The notes: generated by a model from the letters alone, not told the origin. Numbered from the stretch's first letter, positions 17,682 to 27,891 are shown. The stretch: 32,108 bases of DNA from Legionellaceae bacterium (GCA_030695645.1 JAUYQG010000003.1:1-32108); one strand, 5' to 3'. Made by a program: numbers and translations.

Positions 17682-18773
17682 ATGGGATTTAAATGTGGAA
17701 TTGTAGGGTTACCTAATGTGGGTAAATCCACGTTGTTTAATGCATTGACTAGAGCAGGCATTGAAGCGGCTAATTATCCTTTTTGTACCATCGAACCGAA
17801 CATCGGGGTCGTCACAGTCCCTGATAAGCGTTTGGACGCATTGAGTGATATCGTGCATCCCGAACGTGTGGTGCCTGCGGTCATGCAATTTGTTGATATT
17901 GCTGGCCTTGTGAAAGGAGCTGCTAGCGGCGAAGGACTGGGGAATCAGTTTTTGGCAAATATTCGAGAAACGGATGCGATAGCTCATGTGGTTCGATGCT
18001 TTGAACACGGTGATGTGATTCACGTGGCTGGAAAAGTTGATCCGTTGCATGATATTGAAGTGATTAATACGGAACTTGCTTTGGCTGATATGGATTCGGT
18101 GGAAAAAGCCTTATTTAAAGCCACTAAACTCAGCAAAGGCGGAAATAAAGACGCCTTATTTGAAAAACAAACGTTAGAAAAAATTAAAGTGCATTTGGAT
18201 GCCGGTTATCCGGTCAGAACATTAACTTTGACACCGGATGAGGCCGCATTTAGTCGACGGTTATTTTTGTTAACGTCAAAACCGATTTTGTATATTGCGA
18301 ATGTTGCTGATGATGGGTATGAAAATAACCCCTTGTTGGATAAAGTTCGTTCATTAGCGGCCGAAGAACAGGCTACTGTTGTTCCCTTGTGTGCGGCAAC
18401 GGAATCCGAGTTGGTTGAATTGGATGAAGCGGATCGTGCTGAATTCATGGCTGATTTGGGTTTGGAAGAACCTGGGTTAAATCGCGTGATTCGTGCTGGA
18501 TACGATCTGTTAGGATTACAAACGTATTTTACAGCAGGCGTAAAAGAAGTGCGCGCTTGGACCATTATTCGTGGATCAACAGCCCCGCAAGCCGCTGCGG
18601 TTATTCACACTGATTTTGAAAAAGGGTTTATTCGTGCTGAAGTGATCGCATACGATGCGTTCATCGCCAATAAAGGCGAACAAGGTGCGAAAGAAGCGGG
18701 CAAATTACGCTTAGAAGGTAAAGACTACATCGTTTGCGATGGCGATGTGATGCATTTTAGGTTTAATGTCTAG
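17682..18773 (+). CDS. ychF: Ribosome-binding ATPase YchF/EngD
   Basis: This is a 363-residue YchF (363 in E. coli). The N-terminal P-loop domain carries GLPNVGKST (8-16) and [20 protein letters not shown]. The NKxD-type motif is altered to NVAD (residues 205-208), as expected for this family, which prefers ATP over GTP. A coiled-coil insert and a C-terminal TGS domain (about 280-363, ending [11 protein letters not shown]) complete it. It associates with the ribosome and acts in stress adaptation. GAGAGG just upstream overlaps the pth stop region. The pth-ychF order is common in gammaproteobacteria. Confidence 0.97.
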   Translation: MGFKCGIVGLPNVGKSTLFNALTRAGIEAANYPFCTIEPNIGVVTVPDKRLDALSDIVHPERVVPAVMQFVDIAGLVKGAASGEGLGNQFLANIRETDAIAHVVRCFEHGDVIHVAGKVDPLHDIEVINTELALADMDSVEKALFKATKLSKGGNKDALFEKQTLEKIKVHLDAGYPVRTLTLTPDEAAFSRRLFLLTSKPILYIANVADDGYENNPLLDKVRSLAAEEQATVVPLCAATESELVELDEADRAEFMADLGLEEPGLNRVIRAGYDLLGLQTYFTAGVKEVRAWTIIRGSTAPQAAAVIHTDFEKGFIRAEVIAYDAFIANKGEQGAKEAGKLRLEGKDYIVCDGDVMHFRFNV

Positions 18774-18781
18774 GAATGTAG

Positions 18782-19756
18782 ATGGATTCTATCGATGCCG
18801 TTATTTCATGGGTTGATGGTTATGATCCGGTATATCAAGAAAAATTAAGGTCTTTCTGTGCTCAAAATGGCCTTGATCACCGGACTGCCGTTGAGCCGAC
18901 CCGGATCAACCAATTCAATGAAATTCACTATTGCCTACAGGGTTTGCGTCGTTTTGCACCTTGGATCAGAACAATTTACATCATCACCAACCAACAAATT
19001 CCTCCCACGGTTACGATGCTGCAAGGCACGACGTTTGGTCATAAAATTAAAATTATTGACCAAAATGAGTTATTGCGTGAGGTAGGGGTTACCTCTTCGG
19101 TATTTAATAGCTTAAGTATTGAATGGTTAATCTGGCATATTAAAGGTTTATCGAATCAATTTTTATATTTGAATGATGATTTTTTCATAATACGTGACGT
19201 AACGCCTGATGATTTTTTTCGTAATCATCGTATGGTGCTTCGAGGTGAATGGAAAACCCAAGCGGATCAAAAATGGTTTTATCACATGAAAAAGCGCGTG
19301 CGATCGTTTATGGGTTGGTCGGCAGCAAAACTCAAAACCAATCCGCATCGCGCGTGGCAAGAAAAAAGTGCTAGGCTCGCTGGATGGGGCACGAAATTTT
19401 ATTTGTTACCCCATGCGCCTTTTCCTTTAATCAAAAATACGTTTGATGAATGCCTAGAGCAAGAACCGCAATTATTGATTGAAAATGCGGGTTACCCTTT
19501 TCGGCATGCAGATCAGGTATCGCCTATCCCTTTAATGGTTCATCGGGATATCAAGCAACAACGCGTGGTTTACGATTCGAATCGCCAAGCAGTCATGGTG
19601 AACGGAGCCACTCATTCATTAAAAAAAATCAAATCACGTTTGGGTCATGCGAGTCGTAAGAAAAAAGTTGCGTTTGTGTGCCTGCAAAGTATCGATCAAG
19701 CCCCTCCTGCAACGCAGCAAGTGATGATTGAGTGGTTGAAACAACACGTGGAATAA
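18782..19756 (+). CDS. Stealth-family sugar-phosphate transferase
   Basis: This is a 324-residue protein with the conserved regions of Stealth proteins. CR1 is DAVISWVDG (5-13). CR2 spans about 45-135, with LRRFAPWIRTIYIITNQQ, IKIIDQNELL, a serine/asparagine-rich SVFNSLSIEW, and FLYLNDDFFI (acidic NDD at 131-133). A CR3-like stretch HAPFPLIKNTFDE comes later. Proteins of this family transfer hexose-1-phosphate units to make phosphate-linked surface polysaccharide. No signal peptide or membrane helix is present, so it is probably cytosolic or membrane-associated. It starts 8 nt after ychF, with AGGA upstream. An O-antigen-ligase-like gene follows 300 nt later, which fits an envelope-polysaccharide role. 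The exact substrate is unknown. Confidence 0.85.
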   Translation: MDSIDAVISWVDGYDPVYQEKLRSFCAQNGLDHRTAVEPTRINQFNEIHYCLQGLRRFAPWIRTIYIITNQQIPPTVTMLQGTTFGHKIKIIDQNELLREVGVTSSVFNSLSIEWLIWHIKGLSNQFLYLNDDFFIIRDVTPDDFFRNHRMVLRGEWKTQADQKWFYHMKKRVRSFMGWSAAKLKTNPHRAWQEKSARLAGWGTKFYLLPHAPFPLIKNTFDECLEQEPQLLIENAGYPFRHADQVSPIPLMVHRDIKQQRVVYDSNRQAVMVNGATHSLKKIKSRLGHASRKKKVAFVCLQSIDQAPPATQQVMIEWLKQHVE

Positions 19757-19800
19757 AAGGATTCGTGCTTGAGATATCTCTGAGACGAACCTATATGGCC

Positions 19801-19992
19801 AGCAATTCTGGGTGAACGATAAGGCCCTCTGTTCTAGGGCTATGTAGCGTTTTAATAAAATTATTTTTCGCAAAATATCACTGAATTCGTAGGGTGAGCA
19901 AAGGAGCCCGCGACGTGCCCACCAGCAGTGGTACAACGGTGGGCACGTCGCGGGCTCCTTTGCCCACCCTACCTCGTTCACCCAGAATTGCT
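19801..19992. mobile_element. MITE-like element with 19-bp terminal repeats and a double GTAGGGTGGGC palindrome (copy 1)
   Basis: AGCAATTCTGGGTGAACGA (19801-19819) is inverted exactly at 19974-19992, bounding 192 bp. Inside, two 35-bp units lie head to head around AGCAGTGGTACAAC (first unit from 19889, second ending 19972). They are inverted copies of each other with one mismatch. Bases 19855-19992 are the reverse complement of 31971-32108 except for two dinucleotides. No target duplication is visible. It occupies most of the gap 19757-20059, where no gene was found. Confidence 0.8.
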
Positions 19993-20033
19993 AGGCATGC
20001 GGCTTTTTGCATGCAGTATTGTCCAAAGTCCAG
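19993..20033. repeat. Right-end fragment of the TTGGACTTTGGACA element
   Basis: AGGCATGCGGCTTTTTGCATGC followed by TGTCCAAAGTCCA matches the right end of the element at 3228-3450 (GCATGC boxes around a T-run, then the terminal repeat). It directly abuts the element ending at 19992. No left half is visible. Confidence 0.6.
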
Positions 20034-20059
20034 TACAATAGCCATTACTTTTAATAAAA

Positions 20060-21373
20060 ATGGAATTTACAAACATGCTCCTGTTCAAACATACCAAGCT
20101 CACCTGGTCACCTAATAAGCTTTTATGTTTCGTCTTGCCTGCGCTGTTTCTTGCTACTCCGCTTAGCTCATCAGCAAAGAGCATTTTAATGGGCATTACG
20201 ATTGCTATCATAATTAGCACACCCAGTTATCGACAGGATTTAATCACACTGTTTTCAAATCGATGGTGCCGGACAATACCCTTATTATTTTTAATTGCTT
20301 TGTTTGGCTGCCTGTGGAGTCCTGCCAGTTTGGCAGAAAAAGGTCTGGTGCTAGAAAAATGGAGTAAATTACTCTATTTACCCATCCTAATTGTAGGATT
20401 TCAAGAACCAAAAACAAGGCGCATGGCTCTTCAAGCTTTTCTTGTCGCTATGTTGATAACGTGCACGTTATCATTACTAATCCATTACACAAGCTATTTC
20501 CATACAGTAAAAAGCCATTCTGGAGGCTTATTTCGAAATCACATCATGACAGGCATTATGATGTCATTTGCCACCTATTTAACGGGTCTTTTCTTCTTTC
20601 GTGAACAAGGAATAACGCGCATTATCTACCTTTGTCTTGGCCTACTTTTTAGTTATCAAACGTTATTTCTTAGTCATAGTCGCACAGGATACGTCATTTA
20701 TATCGTATTAATGAGCGTATTGATTATCCAAATGTTCAGTAAACGCCGGGCTTTGATCGGGTTAATATGTCTATCTGCTGTGTTTGCCAGCTGCTACTCC
20801 TTAAGCCAACCTATGCAAGACGGTGTGAAAAGAGTCTTTGATAATTTAAGTAGCTATGGACACAATAAAGATACGTCGATTGGTTTTCGTTTGCAATTTC
20901 ACGATTACGCAAAACATCTTTTTCAATTACATCCCTTAATTGGCGGTGGCACGGGAAGCTTCACGTATGAATTCCGTACGGAGAACCCTGTTCCATCCTG
21001 GTCAGCCGCCTCTCCCGGTCACTCCGGACGCTTGCTTGAACCCCATAGCCAATATTGGCTGGTTGCTGCTGAGTTTGGTGTCTTAGGCTTAATAGCTTTG
21101 ATGCTGTTTTATACGGAGTTACTCATCATGGCGTACCGTTTAGACACGATGCGTCCAATGGCCTTAGCCATATTGCTGTTATTAGCTATCGGCAACATAT
21201 CCGACTCATTATTGTTCTATTCAGGTTCCGGGTATTTTTTCATTTTATTTTTAGCACTTTGTTTCAGTGAAAAAACTGCGCCTGTTATCGCTTCGACAAA
21301 AAGATACAACTCGAAACCATTGAACAATGCGACAAAAAACTCCAATACAATCATGATAACTGAACAAGGATAG
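20060..21373 (+). CDS. O-antigen ligase-like (WaaL/Wzy_C) membrane protein
   Basis: This is a 437-residue polytopic inner-membrane protein with about ten to twelve hydrophobic segments. A large periplasmic loop (about 245-335) contains [27 protein letters not shown] and [18 protein letters not shown]. The last, a histidine-containing motif followed by E-x-GxxGL, is typical of the O-antigen ligase/polymerase family, which joins undecaprenyl-linked glycans to lipid A core or polymerises them. WaaL and Wzy cannot be told apart from sequence alone. The ATG at 20060 has little ribosome site; the ATG at 20075, with GGAA 10 nt upstream, is an alternative start. The stop lies 4 nt before rsmA. A polar tail of about 30 residues ends the protein. 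Confidence 0.82.
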   Translation: MEFTNMLLFKHTKLTWSPNKLLCFVLPALFLATPLSSSAKSILMGITIAIIISTPSYRQDLITLFSNRWCRTIPLLFLIALFGCLWSPASLAEKGLVLEKWSKLLYLPILIVGFQEPKTRRMALQAFLVAMLITCTLSLLIHYTSYFHTVKSHSGGLFRNHIMTGIMMSFATYLTGLFFFREQGITRIIYLCLGLLFSYQTLFLSHSRTGYVIYIVLMSVLIIQMFSKRRALIGLICLSAVFASCYSLSQPMQDGVKRVFDNLSSYGHNKDTSIGFRLQFHDYAKHLFQLHPLIGGGTGSFTYEFRTENPVPSWSAASPGHSGRLLEPHSQYWLVAAEFGVLGLIALMLFYTELLIMAYRLDTMRPMALAILLLLAIGNISDSLLFYSGSGYFFILFLALCFSEKTAPVIASTKRYNSKPLNNATKNSNTIMITEQG

Positions 21374-21377
21374 ATCG

Positions 21378-22145
21378 ATGTCCCACCGTCCGCGCAAGCG
21401 TTTTGGTCAAAATTTCCTGCAAAACCAATCCATCATTGATGCGATCTTACGTGCTGTTCATCTGCAACCCACCGATCGAGTGATCGAAATTGGACCTGGT
21501 CTTGGCGCGTTAACGCAACCTTTATTGCATAAGCTCAACTCATTGACCGCCATTGAAATCGATACCGATTTACAAGCCGTTCTATCCGCCATGCCGGAAG
21601 CAAACCATTTAACGCTCATCAACGGTGATGCCTTGGCCATCGATTATAGTCAATTTGGCCAAGAACTGCGTCTCATCGGAAATTTACCTTATAATATTTC
21701 AACCCCATTATTGTTGCATTTATTACATTTTACGCCTTACATTTCTGACATGCATTTTATGCTTCAAAAAGAAGTTGTCGAGCGTCTTGCCGCACCTCCT
21801 GGAAATAAAACATACGGCCGTCTCAGCGTGATGGTGCAGTATTATTGTGACGTAGAGCCTATATTAGACGTTCCGCCACATGCATTTCATCCCCAACCCA
21901 ATGTTGAATCCGCGGTGGTACGCCTGACTCCGATACGTCCTTCACCGTACCCCGAGGTTGCGTTTAGCGATCTGGAGCGTCTGGTGGCCTGTGCATTTTC
22001 CATGCGCCGAAAAACTCTCGCTAATAATTTAAAACCCTTAATCAATGCCGCGACCATCACAACATTAGGTATTAACCCATCATTAAGACCTGAGCAACTT
22101 AGTGTCATGGAATACGTCCAACTAGCGAAATTTATTTCCAAATAG
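21378..22145 (+). CDS. rsmA: 16S rRNA dimethyladenosine transferase RsmA (KsgA)
   Basis: This is a 255-residue S-adenosylmethionine-dependent methyltransferase that dimethylates two adjacent adenosines near the 3' end of 16S rRNA during 30S assembly. It shows the family start [12 protein letters not shown], the SAM-binding motif [16 protein letters not shown], the acidic motif AIEIDTDLQ, and the catalytic motif GNLPYNIS. The C-terminal helical domain contains [14 protein letters not shown] and [16 protein letters not shown] lies 7 nt before the ATG, just after the O-antigen-ligase-like stop. Confidence 0.97.
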   Translation: MSHRPRKRFGQNFLQNQSIIDAILRAVHLQPTDRVIEIGPGLGALTQPLLHKLNSLTAIEIDTDLQAVLSAMPEANHLTLINGDALAIDYSQFGQELRLIGNLPYNISTPLLLHLLHFTPYISDMHFMLQKEVVERLAAPPGNKTYGRLSVMVQYYCDVEPILDVPPHAFHPQPNVESAVVRLTPIRPSPYPEVAFSDLERLVACAFSMRRKTLANNLKPLINAATITTLGINPSLRPEQLSVMEYVQLAKFISK

Positions 22146-22185
22146 AGTATACTTACCTCGCACAAGCCCAAAAGGAGGAAATATT

Positions 22186-23511
22186 TTGTTCAATCGTGAT
22201 GAAAAAAGGTCCAAAGCCCGATCAACAAAACCATTGAAAGATTTAGTGGCCGTTGAACCCATCGAGCAACTACTTGACGACAAAAAACGTCAAGCATTGT
22301 TACTACAAATCAGTGAATCCATTGGTCTAGACTCGTCAAATTTTAATAAACTGGCCTTACCGTTAGTGCACAATGTCACTCGATATTGCCAAAATCTACC
22401 CGAAGCCTCGTTGTATTATGCCCATCGTGGTGGATTGATTGATCGGACATTGAATCGTACAGAGGCGGCCTTACAACTCGTTCGGCGTCTCCTCGTTCTG
22501 GGAAAAGATGACAAGCCATCTGAAGAACAAAAGCTTTGGTTGTATGCTCTATTTTCTGCTGGTATGTTACGCGGGATCGGAGCATTACACACGGACTATT
22601 CTGTGGAACTCTTTGATGCCAACGGCCAACAAGTCAAACGATGGCAACCCTTGCTTGAAGATTTATCCTCTGTGGGAAAATATTTTCATTATGATTTTCT
22701 TCGTGCTGATGAGACATCATTTCGTAACGATGTCTCGCTATTACTAGCACGCCAAATCATGCCAAACGCGGGTTTTACTTGGATCATGTCTAACCCTGAC
22801 GTATTCGCCGTTTGGTTAGCATTGCTGCAAGAAGATCGAGATACCACTGGGCCATTGGCTGCGATATTAGAACGTGCTGATGCCATTGCCATTCAACGTG
22901 ATATCACGGATTATTTGGTAAAAAATGCCGAGTTTGGCGAAGGCCGTGGCAATCGAATCGGCACATTTGTCGATGTCGCACCTGAAAATAGTGTGGAAAG
23001 AGATCGAGTGTTGGGTGCCGAGTTCATTGCATGGCTAACGAAAAGCCTTGAAAGCGGTAAAATTGTGATCAACAAAGTGCCTCTGCACATTCAAGTACTT
23101 GCAAACGGGGTTATTATGGATCCACAAGTTCTTGACATTTATATACAAGAACATCGCAAAGTAAAAAATAGAGTTGCCATACAAAACGCGTTTTTAGCTT
23201 CGAATTTACATCGTCTTACCGATGCCGCAAAAAAATCTCTGCAATTAGGTAAACAGGATAGTAAACTAGCGACCGCTGGTATTCCATTAGATCCGGCTAT
23301 ATTACCTGAAAAGTTTAAAATATATAATGCAAAATCAGGTAAAATAACCACGATGACATCTCTCGATTTGATTTACAATATGCAAAACCACAGTCAAGCC
23401 AATCCGGTCGAGCTGGGTTCAACTCTCAGTCATTTATCGTCCACTGGGAAATGGGTATCCCGTGAGGAAAATAGTATTGAACAACGTTATGAAAACACAC
23501 AACGGGTCTGA
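22186..23511 (+). CDS. TraI_2 (MobH-type relaxase) domain protein, probably catalytically degenerate
   Basis: This is a 441-residue protein starting at TTG (22186) with a perfect AGGAGG (22173-22178) 7 nt upstream. Its layout follows the TraI_2 domain of MobH-type relaxases: [19 protein letters not shown] (71-89) where the family has LPAS-HHH-GGLLx[15 protein letters not shown] (123-134) where the family has ALLHDIGK; then [11 protein letters not shown] (150-160) and [16 protein letters not shown] TraI_2_C-like winged-helix part ([20 protein letters not shown] onward) follows. The histidine and HD residues that bind metal in true relaxases are replaced (YY, R88, R129-G130), so nicking activity is unlikely. 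It sits between rsmA and apaH rather than in a conjugative region, which suggests a domesticated chromosomal function. The last 80 residues are not assigned. Confidence 0.7.
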   Translation: MFNRDEKRSKARSTKPLKDLVAVEPIEQLLDDKKRQALLLQISESIGLDSSNFNKLALPLVHNVTRYCQNLPEASLYYAHRGGLIDRTLNRTEAALQLVRRLLVLGKDDKPSEEQKLWLYALFSAGMLRGIGALHTDYSVELFDANGQQVKRWQPLLEDLSSVGKYFHYDFLRADETSFRNDVSLLLARQIMPNAGFTWIMSNPDVFAVWLALLQEDRDTTGPLAAILERADAIAIQRDITDYLVKNAEFGEGRGNRIGTFVDVAPENSVERDRVLGAEFIAWLTKSLESGKIVINKVPLHIQVLANGVIMDPQVLDIYIQEHRKVKNRVAIQNAFLASNLHRLTDAAKKSLQLGKQDSKLATAGIPLDPAILPEKFKIYNAKSGKITTMTSLDLIYNMQNHSQANPVELGSTLSHLSSTGKWVSREENSIEQRYENTQRV

Positions 23512-24316
23512 TTATGCCATTGGCGATGTGCAAGGCTGTTTTGACGCCCTACAGCGCTTGCTCGATCGCATTAAGTTTGATGAACATGCCGATAGACTGT
23601 GGTTTGTCGGCGATTTGGTTAATCGTGGCCCTCAATCATTAGAAGTCCTGCGTTTTATCAAAAACCTACCCCTACAACCTCGAATTACCTTAGGCAATCA
23701 TGATTTACACCTGTTAAGTCTCATATTCACTCAACGAACACCCGACTCAAGCGACAAGACCTTGCAGGCTATGTTGACGGCTCCCGACCGTGAGGAGCTG
23801 GGTGATTGGTTGCGTAATCAATCGGTGTTATGTCATGATCCATCCTTACATGTTGTGATGTGTCATGCAGGAATTGCCCCCATATGGAGCTTACCAAAAG
23901 CTAAAGAATTAGCGAACGAGCTGGAGGCCGTTCTCTCCGGTGAGCATTTCCGTGATTTTTTAACTGGGATGTACGGCAGTAGACCGGATCATTGGTCGCC
24001 AAAACTCACTGGCATGTCGCGATTGCGAATCATTTGTAATTACTTTACGCGCATGCGCTTTTGCCATGCTGATGGCCGTTTGGCATTGCAACACAAAGGG
24101 AGTATCGCCAACGCATCGAGTGATCTACATCCTTGGTACGATGTACCGAATCGGGTTCCTATCGAGGTGGATATTGTATTTGGGCATTGGGCAGCACTCG
24201 ACGGGGTCTGTCCTAACCCCCATATTCATGCTATTGATACCGGTTGTGTCTGGGGTCGAACCATGACCGCATTGCGCCTACAAGATAGACAACGAACGTC
24301 GGTACCTGGGCTATGA
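23489..24316 (+). CDS. apaH: Bis(5'-nucleosyl)-tetraphosphatase, symmetrical
   Basis: This is about 275 residues (E. coli: 280). It hydrolyses Ap4A to two ADP, controlling alarmone levels and RNA capping by Np4A. Metallophosphatase motifs are in order: [41 protein letters not shown] and GHWAALDG. I start it at the ATG at 23489 ([14 protein letters not shown]); this overlaps the previous gene by 23 nt. A GTG at 23462 would add nine residues. No good ribosome site precedes either, so coupling to upstream translation is likely. The stop overlaps the next start (ATGA). Confidence 0.95.
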   Translation: MKTHNGSDYAIGDVQGCFDALQRLLDRIKFDEHADRLWFVGDLVNRGPQSLEVLRFIKNLPLQPRITLGNHDLHLLSLIFTQRTPDSSDKTLQAMLTAPDREELGDWLRNQSVLCHDPSLHVVMCHAGIAPIWSLPKAKELANELEAVLSGEHFRDFLTGMYGSRPDHWSPKLTGMSRLRIICNYFTRMRFCHADGRLALQHKGSIANASSDLHPWYDVPNRVPIEVDIVFGHWAALDGVCPNPHIHAIDTGCVWGRTMTALRLQDRQRTSVPGL

Positions 24317-26076
24317 GAGTATGGTGTAACCGTAGCAAGAAACGGCCATATTTGGCGCATCTTGAACGAAAACGATTTCGAACAATGCTCACATACCTAG
24401 GTATGCCGCGCTTGTTCAAAATCGTTTTTGTTCAACCGGCACTCAAATCTGACCGTTCTCCGAGCGTCAAGATCACCCTCCGAACGGTTACAATTGGATG
24501 TGTTTTATTGGTGTATTTGTCGATGGGCCTAGCTATTGCTGGCCCACAATCCAACCTGTATCGTTGGGTTGATGATGCATCAACAGAGGGCACACACGTT
24601 GCGGCAGCACATGACCGTTTAAGACAAGCGATTAGAAACCCTGAGTATATGTTACGCAATTGGATTGAATTACCCATTTCACCGACATCACATCACCGAC
24701 CAACACTGAATTTAAGTCTACGTGAGGCTATTTTGTTAGCTTTACGCTATAACCCCAACATCCAAAGCGCCGAACTTGATCGTATCATTCAGCGTTATCA
24801 GCTGCGTTTGGCTCAAAATGCATTTGAATTACAATATGCGCTTGCCGGTACCGCCATGGTGACAAATTCTAATTACAGCGGAGTGGGTAGTGGTTCGACA
24901 CGAAGTTATTTAGCATCACCGGAATTCAATTACAAAAACACATACGGCACTCAAGCCGCATTAAAAATGGACAATAACGTTGCGATAGATGGCAATTATA
25001 ATCCGTTATTAAATTTTTCATTTAAACAACCGCTATTACGTGGCTTTGGAAAAAATGCTAATGAGGCCAGTTTATTGAATGCCATTGACACCGAATGGCT
25101 CAACAAACTCAATTTACAACAAGCTGTCATCGATCAGGTAACTCAGGTCATAACATCGTATCGATCGCTGGTTTTGAGTGGTAATAATTTGCAAACGCAG
25201 CAACGCCAATTAACAGAGGCTCACCATTCCTATACCATGAACGAAAAAAAAATTGACGCGGGGCAATTGGAACCGTCAGCCAATGTACAACAATCCTATC
25301 AAATTGAATCATTAAGCCTCATGGTAGAGCAGGCAGAAAATGATTTTGCAACAACCGCTCAAAATTTACTACAAATCATCGGCCTTGATCCCGACATGCG
25401 CATAGCCGTTCCGAGTGATGTTACGTTAGACACGATCAAAGTACCCGATATTGATGAGTCCGTTGCTCTTGCGCTGGCACATAACACGCAATATTTAGCC
25501 CTAAAAATGGGCCTAAAAGCCGACGAACGGGCGTATACTGCCGCAAAAAATCAACAACTTTGGCAATTGGATCTAATGGGCAATGTACAAGCTGGAACTG
25601 TAACCGGAGTCGACCGAAACACCGTCAGCTCTCGTAGCATTTATACCGGGAATAATGTCGCTGAAGCGGCCAGTGTCACATTAACCATACCGCTTGAAGA
25701 TATTAGTCGGCGAAGTGCGCTGATTTCAGCTAAAATACAATTAGAAAAAGATCGGGTGAACCTAATTGCCGCGGAGCGAGCTTTAATCACGACCATTAAG
25801 AACACCATCACAACCATTGCAAGTTTGGCCAAGCGTTATGCATTAGCACAACGACAGGTTGAATTGGCAGAACAGTCGTATGCCTTAGAAAAGAAAAAAC
25901 TGGAATCAGGTATTGCTAGTGCGTTGGATGTGAATAATACCCAAAATCAATGGATTCAAGCTCAGATGGGGCTAATCAGTGCCAAGATTGCTTATCTGGA
26001 TCAATTATCAGCCCTACAACGGTTGCTAGGCACAACATTGGTTGAATGGCATATTAAATTGAGGTATACGGGATGA
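24313..26076 (+). CDS. TolC-family outer-membrane efflux protein
   Basis: This is up to 587 residues. After a basic N-terminal stretch of about 50 residues comes a signal-like hydrophobic segment (about 55-76, [20 protein letters not shown]). The mature part has two outer-membrane-factor repeats: [20 protein letters not shown], about residues 136-330, and [20 protein letters not shown], about 385-580. Both are long-helix hairpins with LEPSANV/IASALDV turns typical of OEP domains. Such trimers form the exit duct of tripartite exporters. The ATG at 24313 overlaps the apaH stop by 4 nt; in-frame ATGs at 24385 and 24403 are alternatives and lie inside a large inverted repeat, so the true N-terminus is uncertain. 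The stop overlaps the adaptor gene start. Confidence 0.88.
   Translation: MRVWCNRSKKRPYLAHLERKRFRTMLTYLGMPRLFKIVFVQPALKSDRSPSVKITLRTVTIGCVLLVYLSMGLAIAGPQSNLYRWVDDASTEGTHVAAAHDRLRQAIRNPEYMLRNWIELPISPTSHHRPTLNLSLREAILLALRYNPNIQSAELDRIIQRYQLRLAQNAFELQYALAGTAMVTNSNYSGVGSGSTRSYLASPEFNYKNTYGTQAALKMDNNVAIDGNYNPLLNFSFKQPLLRGFGKNANEASLLNAIDTEWLNKLNLQQAVIDQVTQVITSYRSLVLSGNNLQTQQRQLTEAHHSYTMNEKKIDAGQLEPSANVQQSYQIESLSLMVEQAENDFATTAQNLLQIIGLDPDMRIAVPSDVTLDTIKVPDIDESVALALAHNTQYLALKMGLKADERAYTAAKNQQLWQLDLMGNVQAGTVTGVDRNTVSSRSIYTGNNVAEAASVTLTIPLEDISRRSALISAKIQLEKDRVNLIAAERALITTIKNTITTIASLAKRYALAQRQVELAEQSYALEKKKLESGIASALDVNNTQNQWIQAQMGLISAKIAYLDQLSALQRLLGTTLVEWHIKLRYTG
24362..24435. repeat. 24-bp inverted repeat with a 14-bp palindrome in its loop, at the tolC-like start
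   Basis: Bases 24362-24385 (TTGAACGAAAACG then ATTTCGAACAA) pair with 24412-24435, matching at 22 of 24 positions. The 26-nt loop contains the perfect palindrome CATACCTAGGTATG (24392-24405). Candidate starts at 24385 and 24403 lie at the stem-loop border and in the inner palindrome. It lacks a T-run after either arm, so it is not a standard terminator. Confidence 0.7.
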
Positions 26077-27248
26077 TGATACATCGCAGTCAACTTTTTA
26101 AACAATGGACCGCATGGCTTATGATATCACTAGCACTCAGCCTGGTCGCCTGCAGTAAACCTAACACACCCGCTAAACACACCGCTCAACACTATATCGT
26201 TCACACGACTACGTTGAAAAAAACGTTAAATTTCACCGGGACAATTCAACCATTACGTGAAAATACGGTTACAAGTCCTATCAATGCCGTGGTAGAAGCC
26301 ATGGATTATCACTACGGGCAATTGATAAAACAAGGTGAGACTATATTTACGCTTAACTCAGCAGAATTACAACGCGAATACAACGACACACTAACTGACT
26401 ATTTAAAAGCCAAAGACAGTTACGACATCACACTCAGTAAATTCACAGGAACGGAAGAGCTATGGAAGGCTGGTTTGTTATCTAAAAATAATTACTTAGG
26501 TGAGAAATCCGCATTAAATACGGCACGCATTACTCTCATGCAATCCACTCGTAAGCTATCTGAGTTACTCGAAAAAATAGATGATGGTCAACATGACGAT
26601 CTATCCAATTTAAGTTTTGCCGAGTTTGATAAAGTTCGCTTGGCTTTAACCAGCAAACATAATCTCATCCATTTAAAATCACCCACAACAGGGGTCTTGC
26701 TCTATCCTCCCAAGGCAGGGGATGGACGATTAGGACGGCTCGGCGTGGGAAGCTCCATCAAAGCGGGACAAGTGTTAGCTTTGATTGGTGATTTGAGTGG
26801 TATTCGGGTTGAAATTGACGTACCAGAAGTGGATATCTCCGATGTTAAAATAGGCATGCCTGCCATTATCCGTGGTTTAGCGTTTGGTAAGCAAGTATTA
26901 CAAGGAACGTTAATTGCCATCAATGCACAAGCATCAACAGGCAACGGCAACGCATTACCCTCTTTTACCGCCATCGTGGAGGTTCACGCACTGAATGAAG
27001 AGCAACAAGCGTGGGTAAAAGTTGGCATGAGTGCCGCCATTGAATTAACCTTACATCGGTCTAATAAATTGTTAATTCCTATTGAGGCGGTTAAGCAAGA
27101 AATCGGTCACAGTGTGGTTTATGCACTGGCAGCGAATGGTATGATGGATAAACGGCGCATTACCACTGGTCCCGTCAATGGCGATAAAGTGGTTGTGGAG
27201 TCGGGATTACATATCGGTGACGTGGTGACGTATGATAGCACTGACTGA
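26073..27248 (+). CDS. Membrane-fusion (adaptor) lipoprotein of an ABC exporter, MacA/HlyD-like
   Basis: This is a 391-residue periplasmic adaptor. The signal ends in lipobox LVAC, so Cys27 is probably lipidated, which anchors it. Residues about 45-95 and 205-255 are the two halves of a biotinyl/lipoyl-like domain (TSPINAVVEAMDYHYGQLIK; KSPTTGVLLYPPKAG). A helical hairpin (about 105-185) lies between them, and beta-barrel and membrane-proximal domains follow (VEIDVPEVDISDVKIGMPAI; KLLIPIEAVKQEIGHSVVY). It links the inner-membrane transporter to the TolC-like duct. The start overlaps the TolC-like stop by 4 nt and its end overlaps the ATPase gene by 17 nt, so the set is tightly coupled. Confidence 0.9.
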   Translation: MMIHRSQLFKQWTAWLMISLALSLVACSKPNTPAKHTAQHYIVHTTTLKKTLNFTGTIQPLRENTVTSPINAVVEAMDYHYGQLIKQGETIFTLNSAELQREYNDTLTDYLKAKDSYDITLSKFTGTEELWKAGLLSKNNYLGEKSALNTARITLMQSTRKLSELLEKIDDGQHDDLSNLSFAEFDKVRLALTSKHNLIHLKSPTTGVLLYPPKAGDGRLGRLGVGSSIKAGQVLALIGDLSGIRVEIDVPEVDISDVKIGMPAIIRGLAFGKQVLQGTLIAINAQASTGNGNALPSFTAIVEVHALNEEQQAWVKVGMSAAIELTLHRSNKLLIPIEAVKQEIGHSVVYALAANGMMDKRRITTGPVNGDKVVVESGLHIGDVVTYDSTD

Positions 27249-27891
27249 TGTATCGAAAACGTATCAAATCGGACCGATCGCTACCACGGTCTTAAAGCAG
27301 GTCTCCCTGAACGTGCATGCCGGCGATATGTTAGCCATTGTCGGAACATCCGGTTCGGGTAAATCAACGCTAATGAACATCATTGGTTTGCTGGACAAAG
27401 CCGATACGGGTCAATATCACTTCCGTAACTCCGACGTAGCTAAATGTCATGATGATGCGCTGGCCAAGTTACGCAATCAATCGTTTGGATTTGTGTTTCA
27501 ACAATTTAATCTACTGCCACGGTTTAGTGCCCTACAAAATGTAGCGTTACCGTTAATGTATCGTAATGCCTCTTTAACGGAGGCGTTGACAACTGCCGAA
27601 AACACGCTCGCGCGCGTCGGGATGAGCGCGTTTGCAACACATCGACCAACCCAACTATCGGGTGGACAACAGCAACGGATTGCTATTGCGCGCGCTTTGG
27701 TTGGAGAGCCCGATGTGATTTTAGCGGATGAACCAACGGGATCATTGGACTCAGCAACCGGCAAAGACATCATGCAATTATTTTCGATTCTTAATGACGA
27801 GGGGCGAACGGTCATTATCGTCACGCACGATGAGCAAGTGGCAGCGTGTTGTACGAAACGTATTACGTTGATCGATGGGGAAATCATGTGA
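27232..27891 (+). CDS. ABC transporter ATP-binding protein, MacB/LolD type
   Basis: This is a 219-residue ATPase with all motifs: Walker A GTSGSGKST (38-46), Q-loop FVFQQFNLLP (88-97), signature LSGGQQQR (142-149), Walker B VILADEPTG (162-170) with Asp166-Glu167, D-loop SLDS, and switch His199. The sequence and size match the MacB/LolD/FtsE group that drives FtsX-fold permeases by mechanotransmission. In E. coli MacB the ATPase and permease are one chain; here they are separate genes. The gene starts inside the end of the adaptor gene and its stop overlaps the permease start (GTGA). Confidence 0.94.
   Translation: MIALTDVSKTYQIGPIATTVLKQVSLNVHAGDMLAIVGTSGSGKSTLMNIIGLLDKADTGQYHFRNSDVAKCHDDALAKLRNQSFGFVFQQFNLLPRFSALQNVALPLMYRNASLTEALTTAENTLARVGMSAFATHRPTQLSGGQQQRIAIARALVGEPDVILADEPTGSLDSATGKDIMQLFSILNDEGRTVIIVTHDEQVAACCTKRITLIDGEIM

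Noticed and set aside
19894-20115. A 73-codon open frame that looks paralogous to one at 31851-32069 on the other strand, with nearly the same N-terminal peptide
   Set aside because: Both frames only read through the inverted 138-bp repeat. The similarity is that of the DNA repeat, with no ribosome site and no protein-like composition.
23510-23535. ApaH motif GDVQGC with Gln where many phosphatases have His
   Set aside because: GD(V/L)QGC is common among bacterial ApaH proteins, so this is not an active-site loss.
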